Assembly (NCBI GenBank): GCA_026413225.1
Contig: CM048572.1
Location: forward strand, 3,844,001-3,908,000
DNA from: Otis tarda
Lineage: Eukaryota; Chordata; Aves; Otidiformes; Otididae
Direction: 5' to 3'
Length of the DNA stretch: 64,000 bases
Shown here: positions 1-13,737 of the stretch, in pieces
Numbering within the stretch: position 1 is the first letter of the stretch
Layout of the letters: each line of letters opens with the position of its first letter
Program-made: the position numbers and the translations under genes
The notes under the pieces: generated by a model
Databases searched by the model: none
What the model was told of the DNA's origin: nothing
What the model saw: the letters and a program-made list of their open reading frames with translations, nothing else

Positions 1-3000
1 TTTGAAGCATTAACTGCTGTGGAAGAAGATTTGAAAGGCAATTTCCCTTCTCAATTTTCTCTTAAGTCATTAAAATTCATCTTCGTTTCTTGAAACATCC
101 AAATTTCTGTTCTGCTTAGGTATCTGAATTGGAGATCTTACGATTGTGCGCTGTACTGAATATCTCTTAAATTTATGGCAAACTGTTTGACACCATTTTA
201 CAAATTGTCTGTGATTCTACAGATTTATCTTTAGAAGTTTAATTTTTTTTCCACTGCCAAATCGACGCTAATCTCACTATGAACTGAGTTTAAAACTGCT
301 TAACGCTGAAGCTACTTTTTTTGCTTTTTACTTGTTAGAGTTTTGCACTGGTAAGGCACTTTCTTGTTACTTTGTCTTCATGTTGGACGTATTCTGACTC
401 CTTAGTCCTTTGGCTGAATATCTTGTTCTGCGGGACTAATCACTCTGTCATCAGTAAAGTGAATGGAGTGAGGAGCTGAAGTGTACTGTTTACTTATTTG
501 TGCCTTGAAAGCACGTATTTGGGAAGTGAAGAAACTCAAAGTTTGTTTTAGAAGTGCAGAGGAGTATAAAAATAACTTAATAACTGTAACGCCTCGTTTG
601 AAATTAAAATAGCTTTTTTTTAATTCATGAAAGCTGATGGCAGGAGTTGCCAGGCTCTGGGTGTCAGAAGGGTGATGGATTAGTGTGGGGGTGTGGAGGC
701 TGTAAGAATACACAGGACTTTCTGTCCCCCTTTGCTTTAGGAAGCTTGTGCAAGGGGAATAGCCTTTTGTCATACTCGTGTCACATTTTATTTTGGTTAA
801 AGACTGATGAGAGAACAGAGAAATCTGGCTGTCAAGAGCAGCTTGCCTCCTCTCGCCTGTTTGGTTTTTTTTTTTGTTGTTGTTGGTGTTTTTTTTTTTT
901 TGTTCCTTGGATCCTCAGCTCCCACTGTACAGGAGAGGCAAAGCTCCAGCTAATCCAAGCATAAGCATCTGGAGGGGCTTTTCTTCTGGCCTCCTCCACT
1001 CACCACCTCTGCTCGTACCACTGACTTCTAACCAATGCATCTCTTCTGAACTAATCTAATCGCTTCTCAATACTGGATCCATGCCACACTTAGTTTAACT
1101 AGTTATATTTAACTCCACAACCAATTTAAGTGTGGGCCCTGTGATGTGTTAATCACCCGTGGTGTAGGAGCTGTGTGTGGGTTTTGTGTCTAGACATTAA
1201 CCCTGATACATGGTAGTTTTAAAAAATTAAGGTTAATCACAATGCTGTTTTCAAGATGCTACAATAATACACTGCTAGGAAGTGAAATATGGATATAGAC
1301 AGTATTTATTTAGATCCTAGCCGTGACACTTCACTGTCCTGGAAGAGACTGTTGACAACTCTCGCTGTCTGTAAAGTAAAACAGAAAAGTGAGGGTGTGA
1401 GGAGATTCATTTTCTTCTCTGAAGTTATTTTGTGTTTAAAGGTAGATACTAAAAAAGAAGGTTAAATAAATGGTGACAACCTCTTCTTTTTTTCCTTTAT
1501 TTTTTCTTCAATTGTGCTGTAATTGTGTGCTGCTCATTAAGTAGCCAAAGGCCTTTTGAAAACTCCTTTCATTCGAGAAAGATGCCAGACAGAGCTGCTC
1601 GTGAAATAATTACAGAAAATGAGTGTTGATGCATGTTTTGACTCTGCTGCAGAAGTAATTCTGTCTTCTTTAGCTGAAGTAATTACATTTGTCTCTAAAT
1701 AGAGGAAAAAAAATCGGTAATTGTCAAAAAAAGCATAGATCTGACTTCTATGTTTATGTAGTGGCAGATAGATGGGAAGCAAAAAACTAATTATTGTATT
1801 AGTGTAGTCATTATTATGTGTTATTCATTGAAGTGAGGTACCGTTATTAAACACAGAGTTGTGAAAGATTTGTGGGATTTACAGAGTCGTTTGCCTGATG
1901 GTTAATTTCTTCAGTGCTGTGGAGTATCAACATTTGCATGGTATGCTAGGTTAATAGTGAATTCAGTGTAGATATCTGTGGGAACTCACTAGTCATTAAT
2001 TATTTTTTTTTTCTCCAGGTAAAGAAGGTTTTCAGTCATTGTAAACTAGAATCCTCGCATAGAGAAGGGACTACAGCTTGTATTTCTGTGCCTATGAAGT
2101 TTTGTCTCAGCTCAGATGGCCCGAGGGGTAGCACTGTGCTGGCAGCCGTGGTGATGGATCTCCTACTTTTAGAGTGGGGTGAAACCGCCACGTTTTACAC
2201 AGATCAGCAAACGCTCAGAGACAACACTGCTGCTGTTACCCCCAGGCAGCACCGACCTGGAAACCCTGTCAGTCAATTCCCATTGCACCCTCCATCTTCT
2301 CAAAAGGATGAGAACTATCGTTGCTCACCCTGAGACTGATCTCCCTGACTTTTTGTTGCAGTACCAAAGGACGCGTGAGCTCACTGCCTTCAGTAACAGC
2401 TAAGTGTGTGGTAGGGAGGAGAATTCAAAAGTACTGCATGGGAAGGTCTAGGCTGCAACTAACTGCTCAGACTTGCTGATGATGGATGCTGTTTGTTTTT
2501 CTGTCATGAATATGGGCCTTGCAAAAAGCAGCTGTATTCCTGATCTGCAAGGTAAACTAAAATTCCTAGAGATATAGATGAACATAAAGTGGGCCTGCCA
2601 GCAGCCCTGGGAGGAGAAACGCTTGCCAGAGGTTACTGCTCCTTCTCAAAATACAATAGACAAACATGTTGTTATGCACGTAGAGGCAGCACAGCGCTGT
2701 GGGCGATCCACACGTGCTTTCACTATGTACCTGGACAGGCAATTACCTGTACGTAAATGATGGCTGCAGGGCAGGAATAATTTTTCCTGTGTTGGGTTTC
2801 CTAAATGTCATTTGCTGACCGCAGTGCTTAGGCTAGGTCTTGATGAGTTCATAGTTGCTCATGGTTCAATGTGCTGGCCACTGAATTGTCCTTCATGCTT
2901 TGCTGTGGTATGCAGGCTTTTTGACTTTACCTTCAGTCCTTTGCAGCCTGGGGATGTAGAGAAGGAATCTGTTCTGGCCCCTGCGATTCTGGTGTCTGAA

Positions 3001-4504
3001 GGTACCTAAGATGTGAAGGTGTATGGAGGCTATCAGAACATGTCAAAGTAGCAGTCTTCATTCATATTTATATCAATGCATATTTAACAGGTGTACATCA
3101 GTGGACATCATGGACTTCAATGGACATATACTGGTAACAGACACTTTTTGCATTTCTGAAATCTGTGATATGTGGAAAAATTCTGCATTACCCAGTTGGT
3201 CACTGGCAAACCTGTCCATGTAAAAATCACTTAACAGGCTCCAGGATTAATTTTGTGAGCTTGCTTTGTGATTCAGTGTGTTTGCAAAAGAAGACAGTGT
3301 TCAGTTGCTAACTGCCCTTTGTATGGTGAACTGAGCAGCAAAGTAGGCAACAAACTTCTCTATTCCAGACCATCAGCAAGATACAAGTTAGATTTTAAAC
3401 AAAATTAAAATTATTTTTAAATTTCAGTGGCTCTTTACCATCGTCCATGGTTGAAATCTATTTGCAAGGTGATTCTTCTTTCAATTTTTAAGCAAGAGCT
3501 GTCAAAAGTGATGCAAGAATTCTCTGTGCTTTTTGGAGAGCAAAAGGTCAGGGTCCTAAGAGTTTTGTTTTGGCGTAAAATTTTGATGAGTTATCCAAGC
3601 CATTGTGCAGACATGCATACAAATTGCTACATAGTGAGTCATGAAATAACACTCAATTTCCTTTTTTTTTTTTTTTTTACTTGTGCTGGAAAGCTTTGGA
3701 AGACACATGATGCTGTCAAGACTGTCAAAACTTCATAAAGTCAATTTGAGCTCTTACAAAAAAAATACAGCTCCGGTGTGAATGGGAACAGGGAGAACCT
3801 GGCAAACTCTCTGACATCAAGGAATGAGGAGAGTGTTGAGATTCCCCCTCTCCAAGATCATGAGCAACATATGTTCAACCTGTTTTTTCTTGCTTCTTGA
3901 GGAGTAAAAAAAGGTCATCTTTTCCCCAAAAAATTTTCCATGTTTGTGAAAGAAAACAGTATATGCTAGATTTTTGTGCTAGCATAGTTTAATAGGGAGG
4001 AATGTCTGTGTCTGTAACTAGCTTCAGGTCATGGTGATAACCTTGAGCTATGGACTGGTAGGTGTGAAGTCTGTCAGTGGGGTCTCCTGGAAGCCTGTGG
4101 GTTACTGGAACTTCTTGGAAATGCTGTTTTTATGCAGAAATTTTATCACCCCAACTTCTACTGGAAGGGTGACATGGCAGGACACAAGCAATCCAAGAGG
4201 TTTTTGGACTGTAGCAGGAATAATTTTAGGTTGCAGGTGCTGGATGAACCAAAAAAAAGAGGAGTTTAGTGGTTGAACCTGCTACTCATGGACAGTTTGG
4301 GACTCTGGAGGTTAGTGACAGCTTTGCTGTGACTGTGAGATGATGGTATGTCAGGTCCTGAGGGAAGTGAGAATGGTGAGTGGTTGTAATAAGCAGGACA
4401 GAGCCAAATGACCTTGGAGATGCTTAGTGAGAGGACCAGAAGAAAGAGATATTTGAACTTCAAAGCTGAATGTAACTTTGAATTTAGCTGTGCTTTGGGT
4501 GAGG

Positions 4505-4557
4505 AGTTGGGCCAGATGGCTTGCAAAGTTCCCCTCCAATCTGAACTATTCTGGGAT
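4505..4557 (+). mobile_element. Ancient CR1 LINE 3'-end relic
   Basis: The segment reads TTGGGCCAGATGGCTTGCAA then AGTTCCCCTCCAATCTGAAC and TATTCTGGGA. This aligns in order with the CR1 3' terminus (TTGGACTAGATGACCTTTGA, GGTCCCTTCCAACC, CTATTCTATGA) but with many substitutions. Only about 50 bp can be recognised; the upstream part is too diverged for me to bound. Confidence 0.55.
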
Positions 4558-5350
4558 TTGGTTTGTTCCTTGTTTGTCATGGCCTTTAGTGGGGTATATC
4601 ACAGGTTCTTGTCTCCTCCTTTAACAGGAATCTTTAATTTCTTGTTCCTCATATTCAAAAAGCTCACTCTTCTGACCAGGAGTCTGGGTTCTCTCATCCT
4701 TGATTTTTAATGTTGCAGTATCAGCTATTAGTGTGTGTTGGAGGTGGGATGCTCAGTGAGGAAGCTGCAGACTAAATCAAGGACCTGAGGATTTTTAGTT
4801 ACAGGTGGAGGAGAACTGGGGAAGAAAACAGGACTTTGTTGTCGTCCTGTTAGAGAACTGTTCTCCTGCCCAAGTCAGACCAAAGGCGGTCGCTCTCCCA
4901 AAGGTGTTATGAATGAAGAGGGCCATACTGCATGAAGAACTGCCACAGAGATCTTCATGCAAATATTTCTCTCTACACTGTTCTTCTTGAGCCTTCAATG
5001 TGTGTTTTTAACGCCGAGAGAATGGCATTTTGTGTTAACTCTATTATGCAGCCTTTATAAATTGCTGGAGCTACCAGATGGATCACAGACTGCTGAAAAG
5101 CAGCTGTACGAGGAGTGCAGTCATTTTACTCAATGGGGAGTTGCATGCACTGGACTTTGAAAGCCTCCATTTAAGGGAAAAGCAGAGATCTTCAAAGCTG
5201 ACATTTTTCAAGTAAATAACTCTTTAGCTTTGATATGCCTGCCTCATGCTGCCTTGTCAGGCTAGAGGAAAGATGTACCTTAAATCAAAGTGGACAACTG
5301 AGAATGAAAGCTAATAAAAGATTACAATAAAGGAAAGGAATCCCTGTCAT

Positions 5351-5388
5351 AAAAAAAAAAAAAGAAAAAAAAAGGCAAAAAAAAAAAA
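5351..5388 (+). repeat. A-rich low-complexity tract
   Basis: Three A runs (13, 9 and 12 bases) are separated by G and GGC. No element ending in this tract was recognised upstream, so it is not clearly a retrotransposon tail. Confidence 0.8.
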
Positions 5389-5519
5389 GCCATGGTTTTA
5401 TGTCTGTTGCAGCAAGCATTCCTAGGAGTGAATAGCTAATGTGCAGTCTGGGCTGAGATGTGTTTGGTGAACTTCTGTAATGTACTTAAAGCTCTGCAAA
5501 GTGATGTGAAAAATAATAA

Positions 5520-5529
5520 GGGGGGGGGG
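5520..5529 (+). repeat. G10 homopolymer
   Basis: Ten consecutive G in an otherwise AT-rich context. Confidence 0.85.
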
Positions 5530-6448
5530 AATCCCCAACCGCACCATTTTTCTGTCACCTTGTAGAATTTTTGTAATGTTACCGTTGTGAAAGAAAAGTC
5601 TCTAATGGGCTGGCGTTAGTTTTGTTGAGTAGGCAGGTACTCAGTGCATGGATCAGGTTTCATTAGCCTTGTATTTTGTAACAGAAATCAACGTGATTAA
5701 TATTTAGCAGAGCAGCAGGCCACTGACCCTGAGCAGTCCTGTGGAGGCCATAGTTACAGACCAGGTGTGGAGGAGGCACGAGTACATTATTATAATGGGG
5801 AGCATTTATCACTTTTAAGGAAGTTTGAGCTCCTTGACTTGAGTAAGCATTTCAAATGAGTGATCACTGCTGAAGCACATTAAACCACTCTGGAGTTGAA
5901 TTCTTTTTCTCCAAGTACTCCAAATTGCTGCTGGTTTGGGGTAGACGTGTTTCTAGCTTGAGCGTGTTTCCACGTCGAACTCGGCAGTGTGGCACAGGGG
6001 CGCACGTACATCGATGTAACCTCGAGGCAGCATCGGTCATGTTTTAATGCATGTGGTTCAGTGGTGGGACTCCTCAAAGTTGCTGGGTTTTTTTGGCCAA
6101 AGCCTCAGAATGGAGAGAGCAGAGGGGATTGTCAAGATGTATTGGTCCAAGTACAAGAGGGACAAGTGGAGAAACGAATCTGCCCTTGTTGTAAAAGTAT
6201 GTTACAGAGGTGGTGGTGGGAGTACAAGAACAGGATGAACACAAGTCTAAACCTACTTTAGAAACCTTGAAGTGTATGGAGGACCCTTCAGTCTGACCTG
6301 TCCTGAGACCTCTGCCACGTGCTATCTCTATCTCATTGAATAGTAAAAGGGATGGAAGGTGTCCTCCTTCCCATTTGCATGGTTCTGAATGATTTGGGGG
6401 AAGGAGGTGGTTGTTGAGAGGCCTGGGAGGACCAGTCTGAAGTGATGG

Positions 6449-6540
6449 TGAAAACAGTTAATTGCTTTGCTTCGTTTTCCCCATGTATAAAATGAGGATT
6501 AGCAACACTTCTGCTTTGTTATGGTGAGAATAGCTGTGCT
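6449..6540 (+). mobile_element. MIR-like SINE remnant (3' half)
   Basis: TTCGTTTTCCCCATGTATAA followed by AATGAGGATTAGCAAC matches the MIR CTCAGTTTCCTCATCTGTAA-AATGGGGATAATAA segment. It is followed by TTGTTATGGTGAGAATAG, similar to the MIR TTGTTGTGAGGATTA segment, and preceded by a diverged AGTTAATT...TTGC segment. Order and spacing are preserved, which argues against chance, but divergence is high. Confidence 0.55.
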
Positions 6541-9500
6541 AAGGTCTTGTTTTAGTTTGTGCAGTTGCAGGGACCGTGCCATCGCTGTAGCTCTTGCTGT
6601 CCTGTTGTCTTTGGTATGGCAAATAGCAACTGCGTGTCATTCCAGGGACCCTTGTGTATTCTGCATTTCCACAGTGTTCTTGCAAAGGACACTATTTTGG
6701 TGTTTGTTCCCTTCCTGATTTGTGTAATATTCTTACACAAGAGATGTCAGCACAGGTTTGCATGCAGAAAGATTTAGTAGCAACTTGCTGTTGGTTGCAA
6801 CCGCTTGAGTTAGGGTTTGTGCTGGCTGGAGCAAGTTTTGAGCAGGAGGAGGTGTTGCCAATGGAAAGTCTTGAGATGCTATATGCGCGTGTCTCGTGTG
6901 GGTGTCCCTCACTGGGGCTGGGGATAGGCCCCTTGTAATTATGGATTTTCCACACTCTTCTTTCCTTGCTAGGAATTCTACAGGAGAAGGTGGTAGTATA
7001 GAAAAGCTCTTTTTCCAGATAAACACTTTCATGACTTGACTGGTGAAACTAGATGCTGCAATTCTGAAGCAGAATATCATGTGGTACTGTGAAGAGCAGG
7101 TTCTGCCTGACCCTCCAAATAACTGTTGGTAGTTTTATCCTTCGTAGGCAAGGATTGCAACAAGTTTTACCTTTTGAAGCCAAGGGCTGTGCAACAAAGG
7201 GAGACTCTGAAAAAGTAATAAAGCAATAGTGCCAGCACATCACTCCCTACTCTGCACTGCACAGTCCTCTGAATGTCATGATGGCTCATTTTGGTTTTAT
7301 AGTCAATGCAAACGAATTAATAATGGTTTACCACTTACTATAAATAATGGCCCGTTTCCTCCATGTAACTGTTCAGATCCTGCAGAAGACCGTGTTTTTG
7401 ACAGGCTGTAGGCTCAACAGAGCTGTTTCTCTAGAGACACGTTGGGCTGGTAGAAATGATGTGTGCATGGGACAGCTGGTTTTTACTTCCTTCTGTGACC
7501 AAGCTGTGTTTGACAGAGACTCAGTTCTGGACAAACTGAAAGATTGGAACTTATCCAGGGAGTAAATATCGAACAGGGACTGGGGTTCACCAGGAGGTGA
7601 AGGAGCAGATGAGGCGTGGTACAAGAGAGGGCAACTCTGTTAGGGAGAAACAATAACAGATGCAATACGCTGTATGTGAAATACGTTATTCTATATTAAA
7701 TATTACTGTTTCTCTCTGTGTCAGTCTTTCAGGGGATTTACACGAGCATAAACTTGGCATAAATTGAGTTCTGCCCAAGCCGATGGAGTTCTGCTTGAGT
7801 TTGGTTTATGTTGTCAGATGCCATTGAAGTCTGAGTTCCAAATCTCCAAGGATGGCACTTAGCTAATTCTGAGGCATCGCGTAAATCATTTCAACATATA
7901 GAATGCGTCATATATGTATAGAATGCGTTATAGGTGGTGCTCATCACCATACCGCAAAGCAATAGACTGAAACGACCCACTATAAAATGTCTTGGGAAAT
8001 AAACTCTGTGTTGTGCCTCACCAATCATACACAGCTTGTTAAAGTGGTTAGGAAAAAAAAAAAATTCTATAGTAATACGCTTTGCTAGAGGAATGGCCTG
8101 TCTGAGGTGCAGAGATACAGCAACACCGGTTAAATCTGCTTTCATCAAGAGGGATTCCCAGGCTCCTGCGTGATCCTTTGAGAGCAATGATCCACTCACA
8201 GTCTGCTCTGAACCCTCACTGGGAATCGTGTGGGATAACTTGTCCCCACTTTTGCCTTGAGCACTCCCAAACACTTTAACCTGGACTGGCAGTACATAAA
8301 GGCTTATTTTGAGGGGCTAAATTCAGTGGCAATTCAGAGGTATGGCATGACCTCTATTTTTTAAATCTGTTGTTCTCAGCCTGTGATGATCTCAAACCAA
8401 AATGTGTTCAGTGCTGCAGCAGACTGTGTACAGCGATACAGGAAGAAGTGTGTAGGTTGTCAAGTGTTTGTAAATGTTTTACTTCAATTTTAGAAAAAAC
8501 ATGTAGTAGAGAAGGGAAAAATAAGGAAAGAGAGGTTGAAGCAACTACAACAGCTTTTTTTTTTAATAGAGAACTGACAAGTTTAAATGTCAAGGCCATA
8601 ATAACAATTAATTCAAAATGCTTAATTGTAATTTTGTATCCAGATTTACTCTCTATGCCACAAAGCCAAATATAAATTAAATTGCCTGCTGCTGAAACAT
8701 GGCCACTAAGAGACTAAGACGTAAGTAGGTATTTTACTTGAGGAGCATTATATAATGACCAACAATTTTGGTTAAAATGAGGTGGAAACATCTCTCAAGT
8801 CTCTATTTTAGTACGCAAAAAGGCATCATCTTTGTATATCTCGCATAACTGTGTTTTGTATCAGCCAGAATGGCTAGAGACTGGCCTCCAAACGCTGGAT
8901 GTTGCACTGGGGATGAATTTTTGTGGTTAGCTACGTTTACAGTGGCATACAAATACTCTGCTGCCCTGGGCTTTATGGCGTGTGTTTTGAGTTAGAGAGT
9001 TTGTCAGCAAACAATGCAGCATATTCCAGGAGAGCAGGGAAAGCAATTATCTTCCCTGGCACCCGCAGTTCAAAACCAGCAATATTGTGGGGCAGGGAGT
9101 TAATTGCTCCATCTGTTGCTTTGGGCCTCTCAGAGGGAGAGGAGCTCTGTCTGCCACGTTGTCTGGTGCGCGACACGCCGAACGTGAAGGGTGGTCTGTC
9201 CAGACAGGCTGGGACTTGGAGCAGGCATCAGCAGACTCTTGTTGGAAGTTTAAAATTCAATTTTGCTATTGCATTGGCTTTATTATAACAGTAATGATTT
9301 TCAGGACATCATTGCAGTAGCGGAGTTATTACGTGTTATCTGTCGGGCTGGAATCAATGAGGGCCGTTGTTTTCAATCAGAACTTGTGTTGCATACATTT
9401 TTTTCTGCCTGTTGGTTCAGTGTGATCTTGAACCAAGTAAAGCTTTCCGTGTGTGCAAAATGCTGTGCAAAAATGCTTTTTTTGTGTCTGCACAAATTGC

Positions 9501-9655
9501 TGTGGCCCAATATTACATTTACATTTGCAAAAAAGTCCTAAGTTTGTATTGATGGTCTGGTTTACTTTGTGTAAAAAAAAGTGCATTGGCTTTTCCATCT
9601 TCAAACTTCTGCAGTGTCTTTGTGTCCTTATACATATGTATGATCTAAGAGCTTC

Positions 9656-9906
9656 AAAATAGAGGGAGGTAGATTCAGATTAGATACTAGAAAAAAAAAT
9701 TTTTACACTGAGGGTGATGGCACACTGGCCCAGGTTGCCCAGTGGGGTGGTGGATGCCCCATCCCTGGAAACATTCGAGGCCAGGTTGGACGGGGCTCTG
9801 AGCAACCTGATCTGGTTGGAGATGTCCCTGCTCCTGGCAGGGGGGTTGGACTGGATGGGCTTTGAAGGTCCCTTCCAACCCAAACCATTCTATGATGTTC
9901 TGATAG
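9656..9906 (+). mobile_element. CR1 LINE, 5'-truncated, 3' end
   Basis: About 250 bp of the CR1 3' end. The order is AGATTCAGATTAGATACTAG, TTTTTACACTGAGGGTGATG, GTGGTGGATGCCCCATCCCT, GAGCAACCTGATCTGGTTGG, TTGAAGGTCCCTTCCAACCC and the terminal ATTCTATGATGTTCTGATA. It belongs to the same subfamily as the copies at 13738, 20141, 40122 and 61921. Only the C-terminal coding tail plus the 3' UTR is present, so it is immobile. Confidence 0.95.
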
Positions 9907-12900
9907 ATATTAGTGTTGCTTTGTCATCTTATGTTTATGAACTGCTTGGGCATTCTGGAATGGCAATTACAAGATATTTGCGAATTAAAATATGGAGCTG
10001 TGTACTGGTATATACTTTTTGTTAGTGTTCACGCTACAACTTTAGTAAGACCTTCATACACCTTTCCCTCATGGCTCACATGCAGGTGGAGCCTGGAGCT
10101 CCAGGTTTCACGCAGTAGACCAGAGCTCCACACCAGACCTCTGGCAGGTCGTATTGGGATTTTAGGTAGCTTAAAATAGTCCGAACAAAATTCAAGCCCT
10201 AACACGGAGAATTTCTGATTATTCAGAGTTTGCCCCAATGTCAGATAATAGCTTTTACTGATCAGCACCTTTCATTGTTTAAAATGCTTGTGAACATCCT
10301 GGTCGTGGGGTACAAGTGACCGAAAAGTCACTGCCCAGGTGAAGGAGCGGGACTGGTATCATCTGAGCCATCCATAACAGTACTGTATTGTGTTCTTTTT
10401 TTCTTGCTGGGGGCTTCTTGGTTTAATAGAAATTGTAAAAGCCAGTTTTATGCTGTTTATAAATGGCTGCTGGCAAGGTTTGTCAGTCATTTGCAGAGTA
10501 AACAGAAAAGGTAAGGGAGGGAAGTTATTAATTTTTTAAAATATTATTTGCTGATAGCATGGCTTTGATGGGACGTGAATGTGAGCTGTGGTCACACACT
10601 TCTGGGTGTGTAACTTGGTTGGCTTCAGCTGAAGATGTATTTATGTAGATATATCCATAAACTGTGGTGAGAGGGCAGTGGGATTTCTTTCTCAGAACAA
10701 GAATGTCCTTTTGTGGCTACGTATGTAAATATTGGCATTGCACTTATCAGGGTAGTTTTGTTAGGGGATGTGGTTGGAGGTGAGATCTCATAAGCCCTAT
10801 CAACGTGACCAAGGGATATGGGAGGAAGTTCTTTATTCTGTCTCTCGTATGAGGAAAAAAAAGTCAGGAAGGCTGAAATAGCAGTTAGTTATTACACATA
10901 CAGCAGTTCTGAAATATCGGAGATGGAAGAGCCGTGGAAGGATGGCAGTGCTTCTGACAGTGCTGTCTTGTTTTGTGTGGAAAATTGTATTCCTCTGTGT
11001 TGCGTCCCATTCAGATTTAGATTACTAAAATGATGGGGTTGTCACAAGGTGCTTGTCCAGCTGTGGTTTTTACTTGCCTTTTGCTTTTGTTGCTTACATA
11101 TTATGCATACCCCCCAAACCTGAGCCAGCTCTGCTGATGAACTCATCAAATGTCTGAACTCCTCAGCACCAAACTTTGGTCTTTGCTGGCTTAGAGATTT
11201 AAACGATAAAGCAAGTCTGTGATTTTCTGTTGAGGAGTCAGAAATAAAAAAGCACAAATTTAAAGAGCCCAACAGGTTTCTTAGTAGTCTAACATTTTTC
11301 TATGATACTTTATTTCACAATATGCCCCACTTAAATATTTCTCCTTCTTTAAATACCATCACTGAGCCTTCCAGCCAAAGACACAATGATGTGCTTCATT
11401 TGCTCAGGCTGCTGAGGGGTATATGCAGAGGAAACAAAACCACCACCTTAGAGCTTTTGTCCCGTCTGACTGGCACAGGAGATCCGAGGGAACGGTTCCC
11501 TGCCTTCCAGCTCATTAGAGGATAACAGGACTGGCCGCACTGGGAGCAGCTACCGCAGTTCTTTGCTGTTCCATGACTTCTCAGCCCCTTTGTGGGGGCA
11601 GCAGCAATTCAAACAGTGAAGGTTGCCTTGCTCTGTTTTCAGAGTACCCCGTTGGGGGTAAAAAGCACCTTCTTAATCCAGGGAGCTCTTATCACCGAGT
11701 CCTGTTTGTGGTACCCTTGTCTGCAGCACGTCCCGCTGTCCCTGGCAGAGGCTGAGGGTGCCTGTTTGCACAACTGAGTCGTTTCCCTGAGCCACGTTTG
11801 GTGCACAGGTTGAATCGAGCCGTGCTGCGAAGGCTAATTTGACTTTATTGACTTCTTGAATTTTTACGTTTTGAGGTTGAGAAGAGGAAGAGTTACTTTT
11901 CTTATTTGTAAGATTAATTTTTAGAATTTACAGTTTATGTGAGTGTGCTTTTAGATGGATACTGCTATTTTCACTGAAACTTAAAAATACGAAGATCAAC
12001 ACTTTAGAGTTGGGAACTGGTTCTCAGTTTGAAGTTAAGGATAATTGAACTGGCTATAGCAGGAAAAACAAAGCCAGGTTTGCATTTGAGGCTGATTTTT
12101 GAGGAATTGTTAGCTGTAGTAAATAATATTAATTTGGTTTTGGAGATTCAGAGAGCTCAGAGCACTTTTCATCTTGTGCCTTGTTTTGCAGTTACACAAA
12201 GGAAAACTGAGAAATTTTTCTCCTATTCTCCATGCCCAGGCACATAACTTTAAGCCATGCAACTGAGTGACATGGCTGCAGCATCTTCTTGGCACCTGCA
12301 GTAGTAGCTGCAGCTTATTCACTTTAAAAGTTTCAAACAGCCATGTTCCCAAGCAGTGGGAAACTTCTTCTCGGTCAAGGATTTGACTTTGTTTAAAATA
12401 TAACACGTATGTACTGCCTGAAATACTCAATAGCCTGTAAGAAAATATATTTAAACTAAAAGCAAACAAAGTCAAAAGTTACAAACATTTAAAATACTTC
12501 TAAAAAAAATCCCAAGCTTGTAGACACTGAAATAATTATCTCCCACATTTTTCCCCCTGCGTGAGATAAGTTTTGTGATCTCAATACTATTTTTGTTTAA
12601 AGACCCCTGAGTACATGTGTACTTACTGGCTGCTACAGCAGGAAGATCAGAGAGGAACAAATTCTTGAGGCTGATATCAAAGGTGCCTTCCAGTAGATCT
12701 GCATCCAAGGAAAGCTGAAGCATCCCACCAAGGTGCATAGGGTGGAGGAGGGTTTTTACCTGGCGTTGCTCATGTCCTTGTTTTGTTGACACATTTCCAC
12801 AAGAGTCAGAACTGAATCCTCACATGTCATCTCCGCAGATGAGAAGAAGGAAAAATCTGAGGCAAATAACAATCCTTGGTTTGATTTTTGTAGCGTAGCA

Positions 12901-13737
12901 TACAAGCAGCATGACAGGAACAAGCTTACTCTCTTTTTTAAAACCAAAGAAAAATCTTAGATCCTTGGGCATTCTATGAAGATATATTTCATGTACAATA
13001 AAACATACGACCTAAGGATGTAAGGCTTCTTGTAGAGCATGGCTCACTGAAGAAATAAAATAAGTAGGCATGTGCGCAGGCAGGCATACATGTGCGTGCA
13101 TGCGTTCACGTGGACTTTAATAGTTCATTTTATAGACATGAAAGTCAATGACATGTAGTGAATGTGACCTGACATACTTTAAATAACTTTGTGATTTGGT
13201 GGTGTTCCATGTTCTAAAACTTGAAAGCATTGCTTTAAAGAGATTTTGGAATAGAGATGATCTTGGCAGAGCGAACTCTGAGTGTTTGGTTGGCTCAGAG
13301 AATATTTCAAAGTAAGTGATAAGAGAAATTGCATACAGACGAAGTTTCAGTTCCTGCAAGAGGCTTGGGTGATATAAAGGTGCAGATAATTTGACATTTA
13401 TCTATCTTGAGTTTTGATTCATTTATGTAGCTGTAGATGTTCTGTTGATGGAAGTGTACATGCGTAATCTGCATTATCAGCCTGTAAGGAAGAGCTCATT
13501 AGTTTACAAAGCTTTCAGGGAAACTTGAGCCTCAGGGAGACAGGAGTAGTGCCGAGACAGGCAGCTCTGGTAGTGAGCAGATGGGGCTCTTGGCTCTCCT
13601 TCCCTCCCACTGTCTTGCTCTGCCAGTCATCATGGCACAAGGACCCTTTCCCCCCAGTTTTTAGCACTTGTGCAGATAATTCCATGGGTAGCTCTTACCA
13701 ATACTGTTAAAGACATTGCAGTTCCAGTGTTAAAGAC
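9907..13737 (+). other. PTPRT: Upstream intron between two CR1 copies: no gene recognised
   Basis: Non-coding AT-rich sequence. The only unusual local features I see are an alternating purine-pyrimidine stretch at 13084-13105 and a weak MIR-like motif near 12186, which I did not accept. Confidence 0.6.
13084..13105 (+). repeat. Alternating purine-pyrimidine tract (22 bp)
   Basis: GCATACATGTGCGTGCATGC followed by GT alternates purine and pyrimidine without exception. Such tracts can adopt Z-DNA; this one is a mixed GC/AC/AT tract, not a pure CA or CG repeat. Confidence 0.8.

Larger units (their letters stand above)
1..9655 (+). other. PTPRT: Upstream intron, first segment: no gene recognised
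   Basis: AT-rich non-coding sequence upstream of the first CR1. All open frames are short and lack family resemblance or codon structure. Visible landmarks are T tracts (865-875, 889-901, 3662-3678), an A-rich tract at 5351-5388, a G10 run at 5520-5529, a CR1 relic near 4505, a MIR-like remnant near 6449 and an imperfect two-copy repeat of TATAGAATGCGT at about 7898-7933. Assignment to the PTPRT intron is inferred from the exons downstream on the same strand. Confidence 0.6.

Noticed and set aside
9680-9888. Several overlapping minus-strand frames rich in Pro, Ser and Gln
   Set aside because: All are antisense readings of the CR1 3' end; the same peptides recur at 13707-13912 and, because that copy is inverted, on the plus strand at 20157-20360.
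12186-12260. Possible inverted MIR remnant around GTTACACAAAGGAAAACTGA
   Set aside because: Only one short block matches; the neighbouring blocks of the element are not in the expected order.
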